Shown here piece after piece: positions 36,401 to 49,663 of a stretch of DNA of 64,000 bases (position 1 is its first letter; the number at the start of each line of letters is the position of its first letter). Both the position numbers and the translations under genes were made by a program. The DNA comes from Niebla homalea (taxonomy: Eukaryota > Ascomycota > Lecanoromycetes > Lecanorales > Ramalinaceae), in NCBI GenBank assembly GCA_019925105.1, contig JAHGAU010000011.1, positions 1 to 64,000 on the forward strand, written 5' to 3'. The notes under the pieces are model-generated. The model ran no database searches. It was not told the DNA's origin and saw only the letters and a list, made by a program, of their open reading frames with translations.

Positions 36401-38766
36401 AATAACCTGAAAACCGATTAAAGCTTTAATCCGTAAATAATTATATATATATTTTTTCGGTAAAACGTATATTAAAATTAAAATTATAATAATATACTTA
36501 ATAACTTTAATCCGGAGTTAAAGTTAAGTAATATAAATTAAACGTAATAAGATTAAGAATAATCCGGAATATAAAGTTTATTAACGTTAATAATATAAAT
36601 TTAAAGAAAGACGTAAATTTTTCCTTAAAGTATAATTATATTATTCGCGAAAAAACCCTGGCCGAGAACGGTTAGGGAGTTATATTTAAGTTAAAGACCT
36701 TAAAAACTATTATATATACGGGGACAAAGTAAAAAGAGAAACTTATTAAAGAAGAGATACTTATAGAGATGCGGATAAGGGTTATTATGTGTATATAATA
36801 TAAGTAACGGATTTAAAAGAAAGGGGAGTTAATAAAAAAGCCCGGGTAAGCTTATTATTTAAACGGAGAATTAATTAATAATTACTTTATATATAAAAAG
36901 GAGAAGTAACTTATTAAAATTAAAATCGATAAAACTTATCCTTAATTAAATTTAAGTTAAATAAATAATATTGTTTTTTCTTAAGCGATTATTTATAAAA
37001 CTTAATTAAAGAATTAACCCTTAAAAGGGACGGGTTATATTTTATATTAATTTTATTACGTTAAGCGGGCTTATATAACCGAGATAATCCTATAATTCCG
37101 GCGGGGCCAGATTAACGTATTAATAAAGGGATTACTTAAACTAAAGGAATTATTTAAATTAATAAACGGGGAATAAATAATATAAATAATCAAATTAATT
37201 AAACGGATGAAAACGGTAAATAATAATTAAGCGGGGATTATTAAGGTAAATAAATAATGGAATTAAATAATTAAGAGTTAAAAATAAGCTATAATAATAA
37301 TAAATAAATATTAAAAATAAAAGATATAATATAAAATACTTATTAAAATTATAATTATTAAGTTAATTATAAATTATAATTAATTATAAAATATATACGA
37401 TTTACTATATTAGATTTATAATTAATATTAAAATTAAGTAATATATAACGTATTAAAGAAAAAGTGCTTATTTAAATTATATTTTAATATTAAAAATTTA
37501 TAAAAAGGAATTAATAATAATTAATTAAAAAGTAAATTAATTTATATATATTTAGATAAAAACTATAATCGCCCGGCCGGTATTTAAAAATATAATTTAA
37601 ATAAATATTATTTAATAGACCTTTAATATAATAATAGTTAATAAAAATAAATCGATGACCGCCATTAATTTATTAATATTAAATATACGTTTAAATACTT
37701 TTACGTATATGAAAAGCGTAAACCTAAATATATACTATAAGAAGCTCTTAAAAGTAAGAAAGTTGAAATAGGCTAAGGTTATTAAAAACCGATAAATATA
37801 GCTTTAAATAAATTATTTAATTAATATTTAAATAAACCTTAATAATAGTAAAGATATATTTATATAATTTAATAGAACTAACAATTAAAATACGCCTTTT
37901 AAAGTAAAAGGAAATAATAAAAGTAATTTTAATTAATATAATTTAAATTAAAAATTCCGAAAAGATTATAAAGAAGTTAATATAGATATAAAGTAAATAA
38001 CCGATATTAAGGTTATAAATTTATATATACTCTTATAGGGATAACCGATAATTAAGTATAAGATTGGATTAAATTTAAAATAAATTAATTAAAATATAAA
38101 AAGAGTTAAAAATGAAATAAATTAAAAAAATAAAGAAATTTAAAGGAATAAAAGAAAGTAAGGAAAACGGATAAGCGAGAAGGATAAAGTAAACGGTTAC
38201 GTAATACGATTATAAAGTAAATAAATAATCAGACGTTACCGTTAACGTCCTATTTACTGACGGAACCGGCTGGGACGGAACTTAATAAAGATAATAAGCA
38301 ATATTACTACGTTTAAAAGGAACCCCTTTTAATATACCTTCCAGAAAGGCCTATATTAAAACGATTATACGTAAGTTATTAAAAGAATACAAAAATATAT
38401 TTTATTTATAAATAAATACGGCCTTAAAAGTACTTAATATATTAATTAATTAAGGGAAAAGCATATAAATAAATAAAAATAAATATTAAAAGTTATAATA
38501 AGGAATATATCTTCGGTAAATATTATTAAGTATAGTAATAAATATTAAAGGAATTTATATAAAGGTTAAAAAGCTATCCGAAGATTAATAAATAATTTTT
38601 TTTTTCTTTCCTTTACCCTTTTAAGAAATAATATATAAGTAATAATAACTATAATAAATTATTACCCCCTTAATTACTTTCTTAAGATTAATATAATAAA
38701 TTAATAAAAAAACAGTATTGATAAATAAATATAAATTAGGCAGTTACGTATAATATTATATTAAAT
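36401..38766. other. RIP-degraded repeat, unidentified
   Basis: AT-rich with a few GC-richer specks (36,655-36,690; 37,075-37,110; 38,235-38,285). No domain motif was recognised on either strand and there is no open frame of note. Confidence 0.4.
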
Positions 38767-38780
38767 ATATTAACGAAAAA

Positions 38781-39507
38781 GGGGCGAGCGTGGCGGAATG
38801 GCATTTTTGAGTGCAGAAGATAAACTATAAAATAATTAAATATTTCAAGGGTAAGGGACGATTTCACTAAGAGCCTTTAAACCTTATCCGGTAAGTTACG
38901 TGGTTAATATAGATAAAGCAGTAATAAATATCTGATGATTTATCGGTACCCATAGTTAACCTTTAATAAGCCTAATTACCATATAAGGCCGATAAAAAAA
39001 GGTTACGGGGATTTAACGTTAAAAGATTAAAGTTAGGATTAAATAAGGTTAATCCGAAAAACTACGTAATAAAGTATTTAAGGCAAAGTTTAAACATTAA
39101 GAAAAATAAAATTATATAATTAAGGCCGCCTCCCCCCGATTAAGCTTAAGATTATTATTAAATCCTTATTATAGACTATAACGTTAAAAAATAAAGGATT
39201 TTTAGCGGAAATAATAAATTAAGGATTTAAGGTAATTATTAATCTTAATCGGGTTAATATAAAAACTTAATTATAATATTAAAATAAATAATTATAAGGG
39301 AGAGGTTTTTATTTAAATCGGGTTAATATTTAGGGTAAACTAGGGCTAAATTAGCCGATTATGGTTTCCTTTTCCTTTTTAAAATTAAAGCGATAAGTTC
39401 AAAATAAGTATAAATATTAAAATAACCGTAGCCTAGCCATTAACATTATAGAACGCCGAAATTAACTTAAAGTAGCTAGACTCGTGTATAAACAAATCAA
39501 TCAATCA
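38781..39507 (+). mobile_element. SINE-like element with Pol III A-box-like head and LINE-shared tail
   Basis: A 727-bp insert is flanked by ATATTAACGAAAAA at 38,767-38,780 and ATATTAACGAAGAA at 39,508-39,521 (13 of 14 identical; the difference is a G-to-A transition). The head GGGGCGAGCGTGGCGGAATG contains TGGCGGAATGGC at 38,791-38,802, 11 of 12 matches to the A-box TRGCNNARYNGG. A B-box is only weakly suggested near 38,842-38,852. The last about 60 bp (GAACGCC-GAAATTA...GTATAAA-CAATCAATCAAT) match the 3' end of the Tad1-like LINE copies, including the tail repeat. It contains no open frame. It could instead be a deletion derivative of a LINE, but the head is unlike the LINE 5' end. Confidence 0.7.
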
Positions 39508-39521
39508 ATATTAACGAAGAA

Positions 39522-40235
39522 AAATATTAAAATCTATAAAAAAATTCAAATAAAACCTATTTAAATAATTAAGTTTTTTTAAGACGTACTTAAAATTATA
39601 TAATAAACTTATTTAATATATACTTAATAATAACGGGACTAAAAGAGATATCAGAAGTATATAAACAGAAAAATAAGGTAAAAAATAATTGATCGTAAGG
39701 TCCTATTTTTATAAGAAGCGGTATTTATAATTTTTTAATAAACGGAGTAAAATATATTATATTCTTATGAGGATTAAATGTATTATATTTAAAAAAAAAT
39801 ATAAATATAAATAGCTTAAGCTTTAAAATAAATAAACATAAAGTATTAAGGTTACCGTTATTAATAAGTTAAAACAATAAAACCGGAAGGTTATTTTTAA
39901 GAAAATTAAGTTTTAATATATTTATTTATTATTATTAAATAAGATTTAAGAATAAAACTATAAAAAAAAAAAGGAAATAGATATATATATAAACGGCGTT
40001 AAAAAATAAGAATTATTTATTAATAATATATAATATTAAAAAGACAAATTTATCATAAAGGGAATAAAAGTAAATTAATATTATATTAATACCTTTTCGA
40101 CTTTTATATTTATAATATTTAAATTATTAAAAGGATATTATAAAAGGTATATATATAATTAAGATATATATAAATAAATATAATATAATTTAAAGTATAA
40201 TAATATTAAAGGTAATACCTTATTATAAAGGGAGT
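39522..40235. other. AT-rich degraded sequence, no gene
   Basis: This is a continuation of the DNA into which the SINE-like element inserted. There are no readable motifs. The composition is RIP-like with GpG and CpC remnants. Confidence 0.4.
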
Positions 40236-41177
40236 TAAAAAGGGGGAAAGTATAAAAGATATTAAACTTACGGATAAATATATGGAGGAATAAAAATATT
40301 AAAAAGCTTAATTAAGGGTAGAATCGATTTATATATACTTTAAAAAGAAAGGGTATAACGGATTATTATAATAAGCAACTTATACTTTACCAACTTAAAT
40401 GGGGGCTGCGGCTTATCTTCAATTGCACTCTATTGCCACCTGCTATTTCATCACTTTTGCTCTTTCCTTCCTTCCCATCTTTTCTTACCCTTAAAATTAT
40501 ATAAATAAAAAACTTTAAAATATTTTAATAATATAAATAAAATTTATATAATTACCGTAAATAATATTATTTTAATAACTTAAGTATTAAGATTGACTTT
40601 AAAATTTATCTTAATAAAATATTAATAATTAAGCGGAAAATCTAAATTAAAAGCCATAAAATTATTAATAAAATCTATATATTAATTAAAATATTAAAAG
40701 AAATAATTTATTTATTTTAAGATTATTTAATCCAATTAAGTTTAGAAACTTTTATATTAATAACTTTAAGTTATTTAATATAAAATTATACTTTATTTAT
40801 TATAAATATTATAATATATTTTTAACGGAGAAATATATAAATTATAAATAAAAATATAACGGAAGTAACGTAAGTTTTAACGAAAAAAAATATATATAAA
40901 AAAAAGATTAAAATTATAAGAATAGGCGTTACGATACGGATTACCGATTACTATTATTACTTATAACCGTATTATTTAACGATTAATTAAATGTATTAAT
41001 AAACGTAATAACTATTATTTTAACTATATAAGAAGAAAGAAAGATCCCTAATAAAATTAATAATAAAAAAGTAATTAATAGCTTTAATTATAAAGTTATT
41101 ACCGTAAAAAAAGGATACTTTTTTAATAAAGACATTAAATATAAAGTAAGTATAATAATAAATATAACCGCGAAATA
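40236..41177 (+). mobile_element. Family-T copy T3, internally deleted
   Basis: It begins with the purine tract TTAAAAAGGGGGAAAGTATA and follows T1/T2 for about 250 bp to near 40,495. It then jumps directly to sequence equivalent to 23,885-24,566 of T2. About 3.2 kb of internal sequence is missing. The stretch 40,390-40,500 is much less mutated than T1 and T2 (CA and TG dinucleotides retained) and preserves a pyrimidine-rich leader. The right edge at 41,177 abuts a GC-rich hairpin patch. Confidence 0.6.
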
Positions 41178-41330
41178 ACTACTCCCCCAACCGGTACGGG
41201 ATTAATACCGCGGGAAAGGTACGGTATAGGTACGGGACCGGTACGGGAAAGGGAAAAGGTATCCTTATCCCGTACCGGTGGTAAACGGTATAGGACGGTA
41301 CGGTACCGGGAAATGTTAAGATACCGGTAG
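41178..41330. repeat. GC-rich hairpin patch with GGTACGGG units
   Basis: Short repeats of GGTACGGG / CCCGTACC include a perfect inverted repeat CCGGTACGGG (41,238-41,247) and CCCGTACCGG (41,269-41,278) with a 21-nt loop. It interrupts the AT-rich background and begins exactly where family-T similarity ends, so it may be the end of a separate inserted element. The organisation resembles the patch at 14,077-14,220 although the unit differs. Confidence 0.6.
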
Positions 41331-41950
41331 CGGATAAAATAAGTATTCTTTTTATTAAGGGATATAATTATAATAATTAATATAAAAATAATTATAAAAA
41401 TTTTAAGGAAAGATAACTATATTATTAAAATTACAATTAATTTACCTTTTTATATTTAAATAGTATTTATATATCTTATTATAGTTATTATTATTAAGCT
41501 TTAAATTAATTAAAATACTTTATTCGTTCTCGTTAACCTTAATTATAATTAAAGAAGTTTAATAATAATAGTAATAATAATCTTTTTTATTTTATCCTTA
41601 AGCTTAAAGGTATATAATACCTCGGCCGTTAAAAAGGAATTAAGTTCTTAAGATTTACTTAAATAATTATCCGCTTATTGATTTATAGGGTTATAAATTA
41701 ATTTAACTATTAATTGACTTTAATTTACGTTAAAGGTTTTCCCTATATACTTATAAAAAACCCATTAAGTCTTTTAAATCGTTATTATTATTGTTAATAT
41801 TATTATTATTATCTTCGTTATTAATATACGTTATTATTATATTAATATTATATTTTTATTTTTTTAATCCTTATCCTTTTAATCCTTAAAGTCCTTATTA
41901 TTAATTTCTAGATCCTCGTATATTTAACTTAATTAATTTTCCTTTTACTT
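41331..41950. other. RIP-degraded sequence left of LINE copy B
   Basis: This stretch is continuous with 47,755 onward once copy B is removed. It may be the body of an element whose end is the GC-rich patch before it. No transposase motif could be read on either strand. Confidence 0.4.
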
Positions 41951-41963
41951 ATAATAATAAATT

Positions 41964-44900
41964 GATATACTTTTATATGGCGACGAACAACGGGACCCCA
42001 GAGGTTAGAAACGATATACGTATATATAGTTTAAGTAATAATAAGGATAATACCTTAAATACGATAAGCGGAAGCGGAATAATAATAAAGGTAAAGGGGG
42101 AAAAAGGGTAAGCGGCTTAAGTTAATAGGAATAATAATAAATCGTATAAATAACGCGATAAATACGAAATAAAAAAGCCTTAAATTAAATAGGGAGCCTA
42201 TAATTAATAAAATATATATAAAGGAATATATATAATACGTAAAAATATTATTATAAAAAGTAATAAATAAAAAGCGGAAGGGATAAGGATAATACGCGGG
42301 GACGGATAAGGGGTAAGCGGAGGCGTAAAAAACCTTATTAAATATATATAAACTAAAAGAAAATTAAATAAAGATAAAGAAATATTAAATAAATAAGAAT
42401 AAACTATAAAAAAAAATAATTATTAAATATATAAGGGAAAAATAAAAAGGGAGGAAACAATAAGGGTATTAAAAGGCCTCCTTATAATTATATAAAAGGA
42501 TATTACGTTAAAAATCTGGCCGATACTATAAATCGGATTATAAAGAATAAAAGACTTTTACGTAAATATGGGGAAAAGTTTAAAGGAATTAAAAAGGCTA
42601 CGTAAAGTTTAAAAGGCAGTAATAAAAGTATTAACGGACGGAAATAAGGGGAAATAGAAAGGATATATATAAAGTATAAAAGCGATAGGGGAAACTTTAA
42701 GGAAAAAAATAAAAATAAGTTAAATAATGAAAACCGTAAAAATAGCATTAACGTTAATAATAAAAAAAATAAAAATAAAAGAAAAAACGGCGGTATTAAA
42801 GAAAACGAAAATAGTAATTATATAATTATTAAATAAAAAGGAAAAAAGTATAATAGTGAAAATAAACCCGCTATAATTAATAAAGGTATTTAAGGTAATA
42901 AGAAAGTTATTAATAGAATAAATTATTATAATACGTAAATTATAAAACGGGAATATTCTCCTTAATATAACCTTATTAAAAACGAAGGAAAAGTTAAAAA
43001 AGTTAAAGGAATAAACCGGTAAAAAAGGGTATAAAACGGTAAAAATATTAAGGTAATCCTTCATTATTATAATAAACGGGATATACTTAATAAAATTTAC
43101 GGGGAAGGAAGGGGAAGTTACTTTAAGGTAAATAAAAAAGGAGAATATAATCCTTTACTTTAAATTAAAGATTATTAATTATAGTTTTTTCCCTATAATA
43201 AAAAGGTTAAACGCTTTTAATTATATAAAAAAATACTTTATAATTATCTTAAGCGTAATATTAATAAGGATATATAATAATATTTTAAATAAAAAGGTAA
43301 TAAAGGGTAAATCCTTTAAATTAATAAAACCTTAAAACCGGGTAGCGGATATTTATTAATACTTTAAATATTAAGGGTACGGATATATTATTATAAGGTA
43401 TCTTAATAATATAAAGTATACGGTATATATTAAAGGGTATAATACGTATAAATACGTTAACTTAATAATAAAGGGCTTAATGAAGAATATACTAAAATAT
43501 ATAATATATAATAATAATAATTATTCGGCGTAAAATTTACGGTATATAATAAAAGCGAAGGAGACTTAACGTAAAAAGATTAAGATAATAATTAAGGTTT
43601 AATATTATAATTTATATAAATTTAAATTAATAAAGTAATTAAAAACGGTTTTAAAACGTAAACGGAGCTTATTAAACGGGGAAGGGTAAAACGCGGTAAT
43701 TAATAAGGTAAAGAAAAGGAAACTTATAGTAATATTAACCCTTAAAGCCGGCCGTTTAACCGGGATTATTATTATAATAAAAAGATTAAAATAAATAATA
43801 TTTAACCTTAAGGAAAGACCGTTTATATAAATAAAAGTTAATAAAGAAAACTTAATAAATATTAATATTTAATATATTTACGCTTTTAAGGGTAATATAA
43901 TATAATGTATACGGGGAAGTAATTAAAGCCGTAATATTAATATTTAAATTTAAAAAAATAAAAGATATTAATATTATAGCGATATAAAAGCCGTTATATA
44001 ATCTATATATTTACTTTTTAATTAACTTAAGAAATGGTTTTTATTTAACCTTTAAAAAAAACGAAATAATATAAATATATTTCTTTATTAATAAAAGGCT
44101 AAATATAAATAGTTAAAACGTTATTTATTATAAAAGGAACCTATATATATTCCGGATTATATAAAAGGGGGATATTAAAAATACTTTAAATATTTATAAT
44201 ATATATAATCCGTTATTAATTAATAAGAAAAAACCTTTTATAATCCCGTTATTTAAGGATATTATAACTATATTTAATAAGTACCTTTTAATAAAAGACT
44301 TTAATCTTTATTACGTTTAATAAAATAAAAACGGTTATATAATTAATTATATTAAATTTAAGGAGTTATTAATAATTATTATACGGTTTAATTTCGCGTT
44401 ATTAATACTAAAAAAAACTATTATATAAAAAAGTTATAAACTTAAGATTATAATTGACTTAATATTTAACTTAAAAAGTATTATTAATTTAATTATAATA
44501 TACGGACCTTAAAAGGACTTAAAATACGGTTCGGACTACGTCCCAATATAAATAACCTTAAACTGGTTTATCGATATAACTCTACTTTTACCGTTTAAAC
44601 GAGTATAAAAAATAATTAAGGAAACTAAAATATTTATAAAGGCGGTAAAAATAATATCTTAATTAACGGAGCTTTTTTAACTTAATAATAAAGAATAAAT
44701 TGACTATTTTATAAAGTAAATAATAAAAACTTTAAATAAAATAATTAACGTTATAATCTTAATAATAAAGTTATCTTAAAGAGTTAAAATTTATTAAAAT
44801 AAAGAATATATAAAGGCGATTATAAAGGTAAAAGCGCTTATAAAATAAATTATTAAATATAAGAACCGGGAGACGTTTTAATAATTAAAAAAAACTTAAG

Positions 44901-47741
44901 AAAAAAAGGAAAAAATCATCCGGAAAATTAAATAAACGTATTTCTGGGCTATAATATATAATTTAGCGGTTTCCTTTTATAATATTTAAAAGTTAATAAA
45001 ATATAATAAAGAATAAAATAAAAAACTTAAATTTATTTTTAAGTTTTTACCCTTAAAAAAACCAGACGGTATAATAATAAACACCTTTAACAGTAAAATT
45101 AAAGCTTTTAAAAAAGCGTTTTTTCCCTTATTACCGGAAGTTAACCTAATAAATATTAACGGTATAATATATCCTAAATTAATAATAATAAGTAAAATAA
45201 TAACTTAAAAGATAATAATTAAAATAATTAATAAATTAAAGAAGGATAAAACTTTTAAATTTAACGGTATATTAAATAAATTCCTATTTATAATAACGTT
45301 ATTATTTAAAGAAATCTTTATTTATATATTTTAAGTTTACCTTAATATAGGATATTATTTCCGTAAATTTAAAAAGGCTAAAATAATTATCCTTAAGAAG
45401 CCGTTTTAATTAGATTACTTAAAGGTAAAGTCATATAAACTTATAGTACTTTTTTATACGTTAAAAAAGGCTTTAAAAACGGTAATTATAAAGATTTTAA
45501 GTAATTATGTAAAAGGGTATAAATTACTCTTTAATTAATAAATAAAAATAAGAAAAAAACGGTTAATAAAGACGGCTTTTAAAAGCTTAATTAATAGTAT
45601 ATATACGGTATAAAGCTATAAAAAAAAATATATTATAAATCTTTTTTCCTTAAATATTATAAAGGCGTTTAATAAAATAAATTATTAAAGGTTATTATAT
45701 AATTTACGGAAAAAAAGGGTTTTATTTTTCTTTGTAAATTAAATAAAAAATTTTTTAAGTAATTAAATAACGTTAATTAACCTAAAATAAAAGATAAATA
45801 CGATAAAGTTTACGATAATAAGGATTCTTTAGGAATTATTTATGTCCTTAATTTTATTCTTATTTTTTAATAATTTACTTATTAAAGACTTAATAAAATT
45901 AAAATAAAAGGTTTAAATAAAAAACTTTATTAACGATATTTATTTCTTAATTTATAATACGTTTATTTATTTAAATTATTTAAAGTTAAAATAAGCTTAT
46001 AAAATCTATTTATAATAAATAAAAATATATAAAGCTTAATTCGTTTTATATAAATATAAATTTATTTATATAATAAGGAGTTTAAAGTTATATAATATAA
46101 TAATTATAATAAACTTAAGTAATATAATAATAAAACCGGAAGTTAATATTAAGATATTTAATTTATAAGTTAATAAAAAACTAGATTAAAAAAACTATAT
46201 AAGAAAGGTTTAAAAAAAAAAAATTTTATAAGAAAAAGGTTTTATTTACCTTACGGTATTAACGTAAAAAGTTACCTTATAGAAGGTTAGAATTATTTAT
46301 TAAGCAGTTATAAAGTTTACGATAATATATATAATAATTATTTAATACGTATTTAAAAATACGTTTAAATATAGGAAAAAGCCCGTCTGGTAATTATAAA
46401 AAATTTAAAACCAATACTTAAAAATAATAAATAAAGTATATAAAACGATTTCCGTCTTAATATTAAAATTTAAAGTTTTTATATTATTAATAAAGTTAGC
46501 CTTAAATTAAATAATTATTTAAGCGAGGCTTAAAAGGGATATAAACTTAGTTATATTAATAAAAAATGAATATATTTATTAAAACTATAAAAGGTTTTAA
46601 ATAAGAAAACGTAAAAAAACGGTATTTACCTTTTTTACGGAAGATAAATTGGAGTAAATTAAAAAAGAAATCGATTTAACTTACGTTTAAGAAGTTAATA
46701 TAAAAGTATATAAATTTTTACTTAAAGCGAAAACGGCGGAAAAAAAGAAGGTTATAAAAGCGAAGTTAATGGTAATTACCCTATAAATTATAAAGAAATA
46801 AATAAAACGTTAACGTAAATATAAAGAATTGATCCCTTAAGGGTAATAATACCTAATATTAAATAGCGATAAGGTTATTAATAAGTATTTCCGGTATTAC
46901 GGGATTATAAGGAAAAATAATAATACGTTAATAATTTAACTTTAAATAAATAAAAACGGCTTAATTTATTTCCTTTTTATTATATACGTTATTAGCCGGA
47001 TTAACGTTAATTATAAATATAAATAATAAAAGCAGGACGTTATATACGTGTTAATCTCTTATTTATTATTTAAGGAACGTAAACCGGGATTAATTAAAAG
47101 GGTAAAAATTAACGATTATCGTTAAATACTTATTAATAAAAAGAATATTGAAGTAACCGCTAGATTTATAATGATTATAGGCTTATTATTATAATTTAAT
47201 TTAATTAAAGAAATAAATAAAGTAATTAAAAATTTAATTAAGAAACCTTATTATTAACCCGGGGGTAAAAAGTAACGGCGGCAAAACTATACTTAATAAA
47301 GGGCTAAAGGGACTATAAATACCGGAGCGGTATAAAAAGTAATATTATATTAATCGATAAAGTTATATAAATAAAATAATAATAATATATATATTAATAA
47401 GGATATTTAATAATATAATCGGAATTTTAAAACTTTAATATTAAATAGACCCGTAAGGTAACGGAAAAACAATAGGTTTAAAGGTAACCCTTAAGTGGAT
47501 TTAATTATAATATTATAGGTTTTCTTGGAAAAAATGTATAAATAAATTCCTATTCTTTAAACGGCTATAAATGCTTTCAGCCCTTAAGACGTAAGTAAAG
47601 GCTAGGTAAATACCGGTTTTTATTCTTAACGTTATAGATATCGGGTTTTTTTACGGTTATTAATAAAGCTAAATAACCGAGTATTAAAGAACGCCGGAAT
47701 TAACTTAACTAGATCCGTAGTATAAATCAATCAATCAATCA
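41964..47741 (+). mobile_element. Tad1-like LINE, full-length copy B
   Basis: A 5,778-bp element flanked by the 13-bp duplication ATAATAATAAATT at 41,951-41,963 and 47,742-47,754. The start codon is at 41,977 (MATNNGTPEVRND) and the tail AAATCAATCAATCAATCAAT ends at 47,741. ORF1 spans about 41,977-43,740 and ORF2 about 43,820-47,390. The F-x-D-D box lies near 45,923-45,940, the K-x-K-A-P region near 45,238-45,275, and the endonuclease DFNLYYV near 44,299-44,322. It is collinear with copy A but independently RIP-mutated. Minus-strand open frames at 42,503-42,748 and 42,720-43,064 are antisense artefacts. Confidence 0.85.
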
Positions 47742-47754
47742 ATAATAATAAATT

Positions 47755-49663
47755 AATTTTTTCATCCGAAAAGTTATAAAGTAAAAGTATTTTTAATAAC
47801 TATAATATCGTTTAATAATAAAAAAATAATACTTATAATTAACCCCAATAAAAATGTTATAGAGGATATCCCGGGTTATTTATAATAGAATTAATAACTT
47901 ATAAGATAATTACTTTTATTGGGTTAAGATATTATTTTTATAATCTTAAAATAACGTTATTATAAATTAACGACTTAAATAAGTATAAAGATTAATATAA
48001 ATTTACCGTACGTTATATATTATTTTAGTTTGTTATTAACGGGGTTATTAAACGTATTATCTTTATTTAAAAATAAGACTAAATTTTCTATTGCGTAAAG
48101 CTATTTATTTAAGTTTCGATTTACTTAATACGTATTAAAAGTTTGTTAAAGCGCGCTTTAATAAATATTAATTTAAAGGGTTTTATTTTACCCAATATAT
48201 TAATCGTTAATTTTTAAGATCTTATCGGTACTTAAAGGGTATAAGAATATTACTTATTTATATAGGCTATTAATAAAGCTTTACGTTTTACTATAATACT
48301 CGGATAATTTAATATATACGTCTTTTAGACCTTATATAAGCTCCTTTTTTTTTAATAAACTTACTTACGGCGTAAATGATTTTTCTGTCTTTTAATATAA
48401 TTAAAGAACTTATTATAAACTTTAAAGATTAAATAAATCGTTAACGTTTTAATAATATTTATTAATTTAATAATTTAATAATTTAGTAGAAAAACTAAAT
48501 AAACTTTATTAAATATTCTATATAACTCTATTTTAGCTTAATAAACTTTAAAATTTAATTAATCCCTTTATTTTCTTTAAAGAATTAATTGATATCTTTA
48601 CGGAGTAATAATAGGTAAGTTATTATATAAAAGGATAAGTCTTAACGAATATTTACGTCTTAAATAAACTTTAATAATACCTCCTTATACTTCTTATTTA
48701 TAATTATTATTAAGGGTATTATAAATACTTAAATATTTAATCTTCTTTATTAGATTTAAATAAAAGCCTTTTTACGTTTATTATTTGTATTTATATATAT
48801 TGTTATTTTCTGAATCTAGAATAAGTTAAATTAATATAATAATTATTATAAATCGATTTTACCTTTATAAGTATTTTAAAAATATTTATATTTTTATTCA
48901 TTATTTCTTTAGCTTTAAGTTAATAATCTTATTAATATTTAATATTATTATTTTAAGGATTAACCTTAAAATAAATTCAAAAGACCTTAAGTAAAAGCTA
49001 AATAATATATATTAAATATAATAGATATTTTACTTTATATTGCGTTAAAATTTATTTTAAGATTGATATTTCTTTCTTAATAATATTTATAAGAATTCTT
49101 TACCGTAAATTAACCTTTTAACGTAATATAGTTATTATAATATTATTATTATTTATATTATTAATCGTAATAACTATAATACGATCCTTTAAGCTATACT
49201 TTATAATTATTTTATTTACGACGGATATAAATTAATTATTATTATAAGTACCTTTAACGTACTTAAAGCCAATTAAAATATTATAATAATCTTAATTAAG
49301 GTTAATTTAATAAATTATAATCCTTATATATAATTGCTTATTATTAATAAGTTAATAATTTCTTATTAATAAAACCTTAATTTTACTATCCGGGAGACTT
49401 TTAAGTAAATTAAGCTTAATCTCCTTTAAGCGTTTTATAAAATAATTCTTGATAGTTATTACGGATAATATTAATATATTAAGGTTAAAATAATAAAATA
49501 AATAATAAATCTTATTATTATTTATAATAATAAAAAATAAGTTTATTTTAATTACTTATCGTTATAATTACTTTAGAAAATTATTCTATATTAAGATTCT
49601 ATTATTAAGTAAAACTTTAACTTGTTAATTAATTAAATATTATAATACGTATTAATAATATTA
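47755..49663. other. RIP-degraded repeat right of LINE copy B
   Basis: About 1.9 kb of AT-rich DNA with no readable domain and scattered CG-context C residues. It shares an insertion site with 41,331-41,950, so the two flanks are one older element or region. No gene is present. Confidence 0.4.

Noticed and set aside
38781..38860. A functional tRNA gene
   Set aside because: Only the A-box-like segment is convincing; there is no complete cloverleaf, anticodon arm or strong B-box.
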